27,500 bases of DNA, from positions 15,139,694 to 15,167,193 of the forward strand of contig NC_135552.1 of assembly GCF_964340395.1 (NCBI RefSeq), given 5' to 3'. Each line of letters opens with the position of its first letter. The stretch's first letter is position 1. Below are positions 11,357 to 26,619 of this stretch, one piece after another. Source of the DNA: Glandiceps talaboti (Eukaryota > Hemichordata > Enteropneusta > Spengelidae). The notes under the pieces were generated by a model. The model was not told the origin of the DNA. It saw only the letters and a list, made by a program, of their open reading frames with translations, and ran no database searches. The position numbers were made by a program, and so were the translations under genes.

Positions 11357-13865
11357 AGTATGTGAATGACATTGGTGGTTATCTATGTCTAGTGTAGTGT
11401 GTCAATGACATTGGTGGTTATCTATGTCTAGTGTAGTGTGTGAATGACATTGGTGGTTATCTATGTCTAGTGTAGTGTGGGAATGACATTGGTGGTTATC
11501 TATGCCTAGTGTAGTATGTGAATGACATTGGTGGTTATCTATGCCTAGTGTAGTGTGTGAATGACATTGGTGGTTATCTATGGCTAGTGTAGTGTGTGAA
11601 TGACATTGGTGGTTATCTATGTCTAGTGTAGTGTGTGAATGACATTGGTGGTTATCTATGTCTAGTGTAGTGTGTGAATGACATTGGTGGTTATCTATGC
11701 CCAGTGTAGTATGTGAATGACATTGGTGGTTATCTATGCCTAGTGTAGTGTGTGAATGACATTGGTGGTTATCTATGCCAAGTGTAGTGTGTGAATGACA
11801 TTGGTGGTTATCTATGTCTAGTGTAGTATGTGAATGACATTGGTGGTTATCTATGCCCAGTGTAGTGTGTGAACGACATTGGTGGTTATCTATGGCTAGT
11901 GTAGTGTGTGAATGACATTGGTGGTTATCTATGCCTAGTGTAGTGTGTGAATGACATTGGTGGTTATCTATGGCTAGTGTAGTGTAGTGTAGTGTAGTGT
12001 AGTGTAGTGTAGTGTAGTGTAGTGTGTGAATGACATTTGTGGTTATCTATGCCTAGTGTAGTATGTGAATGACATTGGTGGCTATCTATGTCTAGTGTAG
12101 TGTAGTGTAGTGTAGTGTAGTGTAGTGTAGTGTAGTGTGTGAATGACATTGGTGGTTATCTATGTCTACTGTAGTGTGTGAATGACATTAGTGGTTATCT
12201 ATGCCTAGTGTAGTGTGTGAATGACATTGGTGGTTATCTATGTCTAGTGTAGTGTAGTGTAGTGTAGTGTAGTGTAGTGTAGTGTAGTGTAGTGTAGTGT
12301 AGTGTGTGAATGACATTAGTGGTTATCTATGCCTAGTGTAGTGTGTGAATGACATTGGTGGTTATCTATGCCTAGTGTAGTGTGTGAATGACATTGGTGG
12401 TTATCTATGCCTATAGTGTAGTGTAGTGTAGTGTAGTGTAGTGTAGTGTAGTGTGTGAATGACATTGGTGGTTATCTATGTCTACTGTAGTGTGTGAATG
12501 ACATTAGTGGTTATCTATGCCTAGTGTAGTGTGTGAATGACATTGGTGGTTATCTATGCCTAGTGTAGTGTAGTGTAGTGTAGTGTAGTGTAGTGTGTGA
12601 ATGACATTGGTGGTTATCTATGTCTACTGTAGTGTGTGAATGACATTAGTGGTTATCTATGCCTAGTGTAGTGTGTGAATGACATTAGTGGTTATCTATG
12701 CCTAGTGTAGTGTGTGAATGACATTGGTGGTTATCTATGTCTAGTGTAGTCTAGTGTAGTGTGTGAATAACATTGGTGGTTATCTATGTCTAGTGTAGTG
12801 TAGTGTAGTGTAGTGTAGTGTAGTGTAGTGTAGTGTAGTGTGTCGATGACATTGGTGGTTATCTATGTCTACTGTAGTGTGTGAATGACATTAGTGGTTA
12901 TCTATGCCTAGTGTAGTGTGTGAATGACATTAGTGGTTATCTATGCCTAGTGTAGTGTGTGAATGACATTAGTGGTTATCTATGCCTAGTGTAGTGTGTC
13001 AATGACATTGGTGGTTATCTATGCCTAGTGTAGTGTGTGAATGACATTGGTGGTTATCTATGTCTAGTGTAGTGTGTGAATGACATTAGTGGTTATCTAT
13101 GCCTAGTGTAGTGTGTGAATGACATTAGTGGTTATCTATGCCTAGTGTAGTGTGTGAATGACATTGGTGGTTATCTATGCCTAGTGTAGTGTGTGAATGA
13201 CATTGGTGGTTATCTATGCCTAGTGTAGTGTGTGAATGACATTGGTGGTTATCTATGTCTAGTGTAGTGTGTGAATGACATTGGTGGTTATCTATGTCTA
13301 GTGTAGTGTGTCAATGACATTGGTGGTTATCTATGCCTAGTGTAGTGTGTGAACGACATTGGTGGTTATCTATGTCTAGTGTAGTGTGTGAATGACATTG
13401 GTGGTTATCTATGCCTAGTGTAGTATGTGAATGACATTGGTGGTTATCTATGTCTAGTGTAGTGTAGTGTAGTGTAGTGTGTCAATGACATTGGTGGTTA
13501 TCTTTGCCTAGTGTAGTATGTGAATGACATTGGTGGTTATCTATGCCTAGTGTAGTGTGTGAATGACATTAGTGGTTATCTATGCCTAGTGTAGTGTGTC
13601 AATGACATTGGTGGTTATCTATGCCTAGTGTAGTGTGTGAATGACATTAGTGGTTATCTATGCCTAGTGTAGTGTGTGAATGACATTGGTGGTTATCTAT
13701 GTCTAGTGTAGTGTGCGAATGTCATTGGTGGTTATCTATGTCTAGTGTAGTGTGTGAATGACATTAGTGGTTATCTTTGCCTAGTGTAGTGTGTGAATGA
13801 CATTAGTGGTTATCTATGCCTAGTGTAGTATGTGAATGACATTGGTGGTTATCTATGTCTAGTGT
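11357..13865. repeat. Higher-order segment A, 2509 bp, duplicated directly downstream
   Basis: The order of unit variants and pentamer tracts here is repeated from 13866. Diagnostic rare variants occur in the same order in both: GTGTGGGAATG (11479 and 13988), TGCCAAG (11777 and 14286), CATTTGTGG, GGCTATC, GAATAACATT, GTCGATGAC and GTGTGCGAATGTC (13711 and 16362). The left boundary is placed at the first mismatch (11356 versus 13865). Confidence 0.93.
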
Positions 13866-16516
13866 AGTATGTGAATGACATTGGTGGTTATCTATGTCTA
13901 GTGTAGTGTGTCAATGACATTGGTGGTTATCTATGTCTAGTGTAGTGTGTGAATGACATTGGTGGTTATCTATGTCTAGTGTAGTGTGGGAATGACATTG
14001 GTGGTTATCTATGCCTAGTGTAGTATGTGAATGACATTGGTGGTTATCTATGCCTAGTGTAGTGTGTGAATGACATTGGTGGTTATCTATGGCTAGTGTA
14101 GTGTGTGAATGACATTGGTGGTTATCTATGTCTAGTGTAGTGTGTGAATGACATTGGTGGTTATCTATGTCTAGTGTAGTGTGTGAATGACATTGGTGGT
14201 TATCTATGCCCAGTGTAGTATGTGAATGACATTGGTGGTTATCTATGCCTAGTGTAGTGTGTGAATGACATTGGTGGTTATCTATGCCAAGTGTAGTGTG
14301 TGAATGACATTGGTGGTTATCTATGTCTAGTGTAGTATGTGAATGACATTGGTGGTTATCTATGCCCAGTGTAGTGTGTGAACGACATTGGTGGTTATCT
14401 ATGGCTAGTGTAGTGTGTGAATGACATTGGTGGTTATCTATGCCTAGTGTAGTGTGTGAATGACATTGGTGGTTATCTATGGCTAGTGTAGTGTAGTGTA
14501 GTGTAGTGTAGTGTAGTGTAGTGTAGTGTAGTGTAGTGTAGTGTAGTGTAGTGTGTGAATGACATTTGTGGTTATCTATGCCTAGTGTAGTATGTGAATG
14601 ACATTGGTGGCTATCTATGTCTAGTGTAGTGTAGTGTAGTGTAGTGTAGTGTAGTGTAGTGTAGTGTAGTGTGTGAATGACATTGGTGGTTATCTATGTC
14701 TACTGTAGTGTGTGAATGACATTAGTGGTTATCTATGCCTAGTGTAGTGTGTGAATGACATTGGTGGTTATCTATGTCTAGTGTAGTGTAGTGTAGTGTA
14801 GTGTAGTGTAGTGTAGTGTAGTGTAGTGTAGTGTAGTGTAGTGTGTGAATGACATTAGTGGTTATCTATGCCTAGTGTAGTGTGTGAATGACATTGGTGG
14901 TTATCTATGCCTAGTGTAGTGTGTGAATGACATTGGTGGTTATCTATGCCTATAGTGTAGTGTAGTGTAGTGTAGTGTAGTGTAGTGTAGTGTGTGAATG
15001 ACATTGGTGGTTATCTATGTCTACTGTAGTGTGTGAATGACATTAGTGGTTATCTATGCCTAGTGTAGTGTGTGAATGACATTGGTGGTTATCTATGCCT
15101 AGTGTAGTGTAGTGTAGTGTAGTGTAGTGTAGTGTGTGAATGACATTGGTGGTTATCTATGTCTACTGTAGTGTGTGAATGACATTAGTGGTTATCTATG
15201 CCTAGTGTAGTGTGTGAATGACATTAGTGGTTATCTATGCCTAGTGTAGTGTGTGAATGACATTGGTGGTTATCTATGTCTAGTGTAGTCTAGTGTAGTG
15301 TGTGAATAACATTGGTGGTTATCTATGTCTAGTGTAGTGTAGTGTAGTGTAGTGTAGTGTAGTGTAGTGTAGTGTGTCGATGACATTGGTGGTTATCTAT
15401 GTCTACTGTAGTGTGTGAATGACATTAGTGGTTATCTATGCCTAGTGTAGTGTGTGAATGACATTAGTGGTTATCTATGCCTAGTGTAGTGTGTGAATGA
15501 CATTAGTGGTTATCTATGCCTAGTGTAGTGTGTCAATGACATTGGTGGTTATCTATGCCTAGTGTAGTGTGTGAATGACATTGGTGGTTATCTATGTCTA
15601 GTGTAGTGTGTGAATGACATTAGTGGTTATCTATGCCTAGTGTAGTGTGTGAATGACATTAGTGGTTATCTATGCCTAGTGTAGTGTGTGAATGACATTG
15701 GTGGTTATCTATGCCTAGTGTAGTGTGTGAATGACATTGGTGGTTATCTATGCCTAGTGTAGTGTGTGAATGACATTGGTGGTTATCTATGTCTAGTGTA
15801 GTGTGTGAATGACATTGGTGGTTATCTATGTCTAGTGTAGTGTGTGAATGACATTGGTGGTTATCTATGCCTAGTGTAGTGTGTGAATGACATTAGTGGT
15901 TATCTATGCCTAGTGTAGTGTGTGAATGACATTGGTGGTTATCTATGTCTAGTGTAGTGTGTCAATGACATTGGTGGTTATCTATGCCTAGTGTAGTGTG
16001 TGAACGACATTGGTGGTTATCTATGTCTAGTGTAGTGTGTGAATGACATTGGTGGTTATCTATGCCTAGTGTAGTATGTGAATGACATTGGTGGTTATCT
16101 ATGTCTAGTGTAGTGTAGTGTAGTGTAGTGTGTCAATGACATTGGTGGTTATCTTTGCCTAGTGTAGTATGTGAATGACATTGGTGGTTATCTATGCCTA
16201 GTGTAGTGTGTGAATGACATTAGTGGTTATCTATGCCTAGTGTAGTGTGTCAATGACATTGGTGGTTATCTATGCCTAGTGTAGTGTGTGAATGACATTA
16301 GTGGTTATCTATGCCTAGTGTAGTGTGTGAATGACATTGGTGGTTATCTATGTCTAGTGTAGTGTGCGAATGTCATTGGTGGTTATCTATGTCTAGTGTA
16401 GTGTGTGAATGACATTAGTGGTTATCTTTGCCTAGTGTAGTGTGTGAATGACATTAGTGGTTATCTATGCCTAGTGTAGTATGTGAATGACATTGGTGGT
16501 TATCTATGTCTAGTGT
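13866..16516. repeat. Higher-order segment B, 2651 bp, copy of segment A
   Basis: Direct copy of 11357-13865. Pentamer copy numbers A/B along the segment are 10/14, 9/10, 12/13, 8/8, 7/7, 10/9 and 5/5 (net +25 bp). Three extra 39-bp units lie within about 15811-15958 (+117 bp). Together these explain the whole 142-bp length difference. No other indel is required, and rare substitutions are shared wherever I compared. The copy could be a biological duplication or two haplotypes joined in assembly. Confidence 0.93.
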
Positions 16517-18473
16517 AGTATGTGAATGACATTGGTGGTTATCTATGCCTAGTGTAGTGTGTGAATGACATTGGGGGTTATCTATGTCTAGTGTAGTGTG
16601 TGAATGACATTAGTGGTTATCTATGCCTAGTGTAGTGTGTGAATGACACTGGTGGTTATCTATGTCTAGTGTAGTATGTGAATGTCATTGGTGGTTATCT
16701 ATGTCTAGTGTAGTGTGTGAATGACATTGGTGGTTATCTATGCCTAGTGTAGTGTGTGAATGACATTAGTGGTTATCTATGCCTAGTGTAGTATGTGAAT
16801 GACATTGGTGGTTATCTATGTCTAGTGTAGTGTAGTGTAGTGTAGTGTAGTGTAGTGTAGTGTAGTGTAGTGTGTCAATGACATTGGTGGTTATCTTTGC
16901 CTAGTGTAGTATGTGAATGACATTGGTGGTTATCTATGCCTAGTGTAGTGTGTGAATGACATTGGTGGTTATCTATGCCCAGTGTAGTGTGTGAATGACA
17001 TTAGTGGTTATCTATGGCTAGTGTAGTATGTGAATGACATTGGTGGTTATCTATGTCTAATGTAGTATGTGAATGACATTGGTGGTTATCTATGCCTAGT
17101 GTAGTGTGTGAATGACATTGGTTGTTATATATGCCTAGCGTAGTATATGAATGACATTGGTGGTTATCTATGTCTAGTGTAGTGTGTCAATGACATTGGT
17201 GGTTATCTTTGCCTAGTGTAGTATGTGAATGACATTGGTGGTTATCTATGTCTAGTGTAGTGTAGTGTAGTGTAGTGTAGTGTAGTGTAGTGTAGTGTAG
17301 TGTAGTGTAGTGTGTCAATGACATTGGTGGTTATCTTTGCCTAGTGTAGTATGTGAATGACATTGGTGGTTATCTATGCCTAGTGTAGTATGTGAATGAC
17401 ATTGGTGGTTATCTATGGCTAGTGTAGTATGTGAATGACATTGGTGGTTATCTATGTCTAGTGTAGTGTGTGAATGACATTGGTGGTTATCTATGTCTAG
17501 TGTAGTGTGTCAATGACATTGGTGGTTATCTATGTCTAGTGTAGTGTGTGAATGACATTGGTGGTTATCTATGCCCAGTGTAGTATGTGAATGACATTGG
17601 TGGTTATCTATGTCTAGTGTAGTGTGTGAACGACATTGGTGGTTATCTATGTCTAGTGTAGTGTGTCAATGACATTGGTGGTTATCTTTGCCTAGTGTAG
17701 TATGTGAATGACATTGGTGGTTATCTATGCCTAGTGTAGTGTGTGAATGACACTGGTGGTTATCTATGGCTAGTGTAGTGTGTGAATGACATTAGTGGTT
17801 ATCTATGTCTAGTGTAGTGTGTCAATGACATTGGTGGTTATCTATGCCTAGTGTAGTGTGTGAATGACATTGGTGGTTATCTATGCCTAGTGTAGTATGT
17901 GAATGTCATTGGTGGTTATCTATGCCTAGTGTAGTGTGTGAATGACATTGGTGGTTATCTATGCCTAGTGTAGTATGTGAATGTCATTGGTGGTTATCTA
18001 TGCCTAGTGTAGTATGTGAATGTCATTGGTGGTTATCTATGCCTAGTGTAGTGTGTGAATGACATTGGTGGTTATCTATGCCTAGTGTAGTGTGTGAATG
18101 ACATTGGTGGTTATCTATGCCTAGTGTAGTGTGTGAATGACATTGGTGGTTATCTATGCCTAGTGTAGTATGTGAATGTCATTGGTGGTTATCTATGTCT
18201 AGTGTAGTGTGTGAATGACATTGGTGGTTATCTATGCCTAGTGTAGTATGTGAATGACATTGGTGGTTATCTATGTCTAGTGTAGTGTGTGAATGACATT
18301 GGTGGTTATCTATGCCTAGTGTAGTGTGTGAATGACATTGGTGGTTATCTATGCCTAGTGTAGTGTGTGAATGACATTGGTGGTTATCTATGCCTAGTGT
18401 AGTGTGTGAATGACACTGGTGGTTATCTATGTCTAGTGTAGTGTGTGAATGTCATTGGTGGTTATCTATGTTT

Positions 18474-19165
18474 AGTGTAGTGTAGTGTAGTGTAGTGTAG
18501 TGTAGTGTAGTGTAGTGTGTCAATGACATTGGTGGTTATCTATGGCTAGTGTAGTGTAGTGTAGTGTAGTGTAGTGTAGTGTAGTGTAGTGTAGTGTAGT
18601 GTAGTGTAGTGTAGTGTGTCAATGACATTGGTGGTTATCTATGGCTAGTGTAGTGTAGTGTAGTGTAGTGTAGTGTAGTGTAGTGTAGTGTAGTGTAGTG
18701 TAGTGTAGTGTAGTGTGTCAATGACATTGGTGGTTATCTATGGCTAGTGTAGTGTAGTGTAGTGTAGTGTAGTGTAGTGTAGTGTAGTGTAGTGTAGTGT
18801 AGTGTAGTGTGTCGATGCCATTGGTGGTTATCTATGGCTAGTGTAGTGTGCGAATGACATTGGTGGTTATCTATGCCTAGTGTAGTGTGTGAATGACATT
18901 GGTGGTTATCTATGTTTAGTGTAGTGTAGTGTAGTGTAGTGTAGTGTAGTGTAGTGTAGTGTAGTGTGTCAATGACATTGGTGGTTATCTATGGCTAGTG
19001 TAGTGTAGTGTAGTGTAGTGTAGTGTAGTGTAGTGTAGTGTAGTGTAGTGTAGTGTAGTGTAGTGTAGTGTAGTGTGTCGATGACATTGGTGGTTATCTA
19101 TGGCTAGTGTAGTGTGCGAATGACATTGGTGGTTATCTATGCCTAGTGTAGTGTGTGAATGACAT
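18474..19165. repeat. Local higher-order repeats at the 3' end of the satellite
   Basis: A 99-bp block (one GTCAATG unit ending TATGGCT plus a 14-copy AGTGT tract) recurs at starts 18519, 18618 and 18717, with the next at 18811 after a 13-copy tract. A larger block starting GTCGATG at 18811 recurs at 19077, 266 bp later, with the same downstream unit order (TATGGC, GTGTGCGAATG, TATGCC). This is the region richest in pentamer tracts, including the longest (16 copies, 18997-19076). Confidence 0.9.
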
Positions 19166-19230
19166 TGGTGGGTATCTATACCTGCTATAGTGTGTGAATA
19201 ACCTAGTGTAGTGTGTCAATGATATTGGTA

Positions 19231-19650
19231 ATGACCTATGGTGACGAATCACTTGCAATGGCGGCACATCCCCAACCAGTTAACATGGTGAATCAACAAA
19301 CACTGACCATGGTGACATTCCCACTTACAATGGTGGCATGTTCCCAACCAGTTAACATGGTGACATAAACAAACACTTATCAAGGTAACCAAACACTTAC
19401 CAACCCCTCACCATGGCGATATCCCCAATTACAATGGTGACCTGTTTCCAACCAGTCAACGTGATGAATCAACAAATCACTTATCACCGTGACTAATCAC
19501 TTTCAATGGTGGGATGTCGCCAATCAGCAAACCACTGTGATATAACGGAATTTTACCATGGTGACAAATTCAAACATTTATCATGGTTGCTAAATTCAAA
19601 AACTTATCATTGTGATATCGCCAATAATCGGCCATGGTGATATACGCAAA
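19231..19650. repeat. Degenerate ATGGTGAC-type minisatellite next to the 39-bp array
   Basis: CCATGGTGAC and ACAATGGTGG variants recur with CCCAACCAGTTAAC and CAACAAACACTTA phrases. Spacing is irregular, about 70-105 bp per large unit, with sub-repeats. Similarity between units falls toward 19650. It shares no clear unit with the 39-bp satellite, so it is an independent older array. Its first lines (19170-19240) mix both types. Confidence 0.75.
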
Positions 19651-20705
19651 CCTCTTAAGAAATTGCCTACATATTTATAATAACACACTTAGTGCATACA
19701 TCTTTGAAAAATAACACATGAAAATGTTTTGACATTTAATTTGCATAGTATTGCTTTACATATGCTTTAATTTGTAACATCATGCAAATTCAACAAAACC
19801 TGTTTTGCAACTTGTACTTAGAGAAATGAAAATATCTTGATCCGAATCGTTACCACTTTGAAGCAAAGGGAAAACAAATGTCCCTTCAAAAATTTGGTAA
19901 TTATGAATGTAAAGAACAACAGTAAAGCGAATCTATCTGGTAATGCACATGGGTTCAGAACGGAAATACCCATATAAAAGAAGGTATTTTAAAACATTTA
20001 GTGTTCACTGTCTGAGTCATAATTGACACGTCACATGTATTAGACCAAGTGTCATATGCCAAGGTCGTTGCACTAAAAACACTTTAGTAAATCTTTTGTA
20101 CTAGTGTTAACCTTAAGAACAGGAAGTGTAAGGTGCCATCAAATATTGAGAACGTCGCCATCAAGTGTCTGTACAAAACTTTATCTTTCCTTTAGTATTG
20201 TAATCGCCGAGATTAACACTGTGTGTGCAAGGTATACATTTCAGATAGACTACTACTCATATAGACGCCAATTCATATTTGAATTTACAAAGTAAAGTGA
20301 CTTGATGGTCAGACCATACAAACGACTTAGAGAAAGAGTGTGACCGAGGTCCAATATCGAGTCATAATCCGAAAAAAAAACAAGCAGTCTCGAAAAAGAC
20401 ATTAACATTGGACCATGTAGGCCAATCAAATGTACAAAGATAATCCCATAGTTTGAAAGATGATAACTTGCTCTCACATATTGTGACAATGGTTAGAAGT
20501 GTACCCGAATAGACTGTATGTATAAGACTATACCCCAACAGGAGAAGAGGGAGAGAGTGGATTTTAACAGATTCGAAAAATCTTCCTACTCTGATTACGA
20601 ACTATGCTGAATTAATATGTTGATACATACTTACTTAGATAAAAAAACGACAGCATAGAACAACGTCGGGACAACAACAGGTTAAATAGATAACCATATA
20701 TAGTG
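19651..20705. other. Unique AT-rich sequence, no gene seen
   Basis: The short open frames here (plus 20104-20295, minus 20253-20489) have no recognisable domains or splice context. No repeats beyond short homopolymers are seen. Confidence 0.6.
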
Positions 20706-20862
20706 ACACACACAGTCATACACACATACACACATACACACACATACATACATACATACATACATACATACATACGTACGTAAGTACTTACTTGCATACG
20801 TACGCACATACGTACGTACATACATACATACATACATACACATACATACATACATACATACA

Positions 20863-20893
<31 letters not shown>
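20706..20893. repeat. (CATA)n microsatellite with CA and ACGT interruptions
   Basis: CATA/TACA runs are interrupted by CACA stretches (about 20706-20743) and by a TACG-rich block (about 20773-20818). The minus-strand open frames across it encode Tyr-Val-Cys-Met repeats and are low-complexity shadows. Confidence 0.97.
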
Positions 20894-20894
<1 letters not shown>

Positions 20895-20932
20895 GTCACA
20901 CACAGCCATGCACACATATATAGCTATATTTT

Positions 20933-25307
<4,375 letters not shown>

Positions 25308-25471
25308 AGTGAGTCCTCGTTCATGTCACATGTTGCATATTTTAAATTGTGCACAGTGTCTCCCGGTATAAAACTTACATAGTTATTGGAAAAAAATCAC
25401 TATTTGACATTGAAGATGAAGGCCAAGGTCAAAGCTTTATGCGCGACTTATAACATGAACGAGGATTCACT
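25308..25471. mobile_element. Candidate miniature inverted-repeat element (164 bp)
   Basis: A 19-bp arm at 25308-25326 (AGTGAGTCCTCGTTCATGT) is the reverse complement of 25453-25471 with one mismatch. The two arms enclose about 126 bp that include GAAGGCCAAGGTCAAAG, a phrase resembling AAGGTCA-rich interspersed repeats I recall from marine invertebrates. No clear target-site duplication is visible, and C15 follows directly (25473-25487). The call rests on the arms only. Confidence 0.45.
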
Positions 25472-26619
25472 ACCCCCCCCCCCCCCCAAAGTAGAATTTA
25501 AAACTTATTGTCAAAAAAATGTAAGACTTTAGACCAAATTTCCAAAAGAAAAATATCATAACAAATCTTAAGGTCATTACATATTTTTTCGTTATTGAGA
25601 AGATATTTGTACATATTGAATACTTTATTCAAATTGGTATCCAGTCTTTGTATTATTGCTGCATAACAGTATGGTGGTATCCTAGCAACCAAGATGATCG
25701 CCATATTTAGTTACTTTTCTTTTCACAAAGACCAACATTTAATGACATTATTTGGTTGCCAGCAGTTTTAAAGCATTTAACTGTTAGATTTGACTGCCTC
25801 ACTGCCTTGTCACAGAATAGATTAATGAGAACATATAACTGTGGTGTTCACGATAAGTTTGGATTGTGGTTCCGATAACGCCCAATTTCAAAATAGGGGT
25901 TGGTAGGTTGAGAATCTGTTCAAATGGTCTCTTCAAATTGACAGAGAGATTGCTCATTGATGTAATTGCACTTTCTGCAGAAGACACCGCATGGTAAACT
26001 GTATTCCGCCATGTTGTTTTATTCTTAAACACAGGAGGCAACGACGTGACAGTCTTCAAATCTCACCGTTTCTCGTGCGACTTTGTAATTTTTTCTCGAT
26101 ATTGCGATCATATTTTTTTTTGCGAATTTAGTTTAGGGTAGCATTAAAAACCTAGGGGTTTACTGGAACCAAAACAATTTTCTCTGGCCAAAACTGCCCG
26201 ATATGACTTTCATATTTTTATTTGTATCCCAATCAATGATATAGATGACGCTATGATTTCAGTGAACAACATAGAAAACTATAATATACAAAAAAAGTTT
26301 TTCTTAAAGTGAAGGTTTTAACAATAACGAGCAGGAGAAGCGAAGAAACTAGTTTGAAACAGTGACTGGTATCAGAACTGGGAACTGGGTTGAGAAATGG
26401 TTACCATCTCGATCTGGGAAATAAACTGGCGAACCATGGCCATAAATTTCGGTCTGTGTGGGTTATTCCTGGGTGCTTGTGATGTGTTCTTGGTACGAGG
26501 GTGACTTCTAGTTTACTGTATATAACGTTCGCTATATCGTTTTGTAATGAGAGAAAGAGTGGCGACACTAGTACCTTGGGAATGCATCACTATATTGATG
26601 ACCCCCCCCCCCCACATTA
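25472..26619. other. Unique non-coding sequence with poly-C tracts
   Basis: C15 lies at 25473-25487 and C12 at 26602-26613. Two minus-strand frames (25498-25704, 25799-26059) show no recognisable features. No gene or RNA is seen. Confidence 0.6.

Larger units (their letters stand above)
10827..19076. repeat. 24 AGTGT pentanucleotide tracts nested inside the 39-bp satellite
   Basis: An unexpanded unit has two AGTGT copies; these sites have more. Tract starts with copy number in brackets: 10827 (9), 10903 (6), 11976 (10), 12094 (9), 12246 (12), 12415 (8), 12562 (7), 12792 (10), 13456 (5), 14485 (14), 14623 (10), 14780 (13), 14954 (8), 15101 (7), 15331 (9), 16107 (5), 16824 (10), 17254 (12), 18474 (9), 18548 (14), 18647 (14), 18746 (13), 18918 (10), 18997 (16). 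The tracts are pure. Expansion always occurs at the same point of the unit, as replication slippage on a pre-existing dimer would give. Confidence 0.96.
10411..19230. repeat. 39-bp satellite array, about 200 units, about 8.8 kb
   Basis: The unit is exactly 39 bp between successive copies of TGACATTGGTGG, followed by TTATCTATG, a variable CC/TC/GC, then TAGTGTAGTGTGTGAA. Subtracting the excess length of 24 expanded pentamer tracts leaves about 200 units. Recurrent variants sort into classes: TTGGTGG or TTAGTGG; TATGCC, TATGTC or TATGGC; GTGTGTGAATG, GTATGTGAATG or GTGTGTCAATG. All plus-strand frames contain stops within each unit. One minus-strand frame is open as a 13-residue repeat (HSHTTLGIDNHQC), but pentamer expansion shifts it, so it is not a plausible gene. 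The 5' edge is sharp; the 3' edge decays over 19165-19230. The repeats are adjacent with no unique spacers, which excludes a CRISPR array. Confidence 0.98.

Noticed and set aside
10411-19230. CRISPR-like regular repeats
   Set aside because: Units are directly adjacent with no unique spacers, and the context is eukaryotic.
10411-19230. Telomeric or known centromeric satellite
   Set aside because: No TTAGGG-type repeat and no match to a satellite I know by name; chromosomal position cannot be judged from the sequence.
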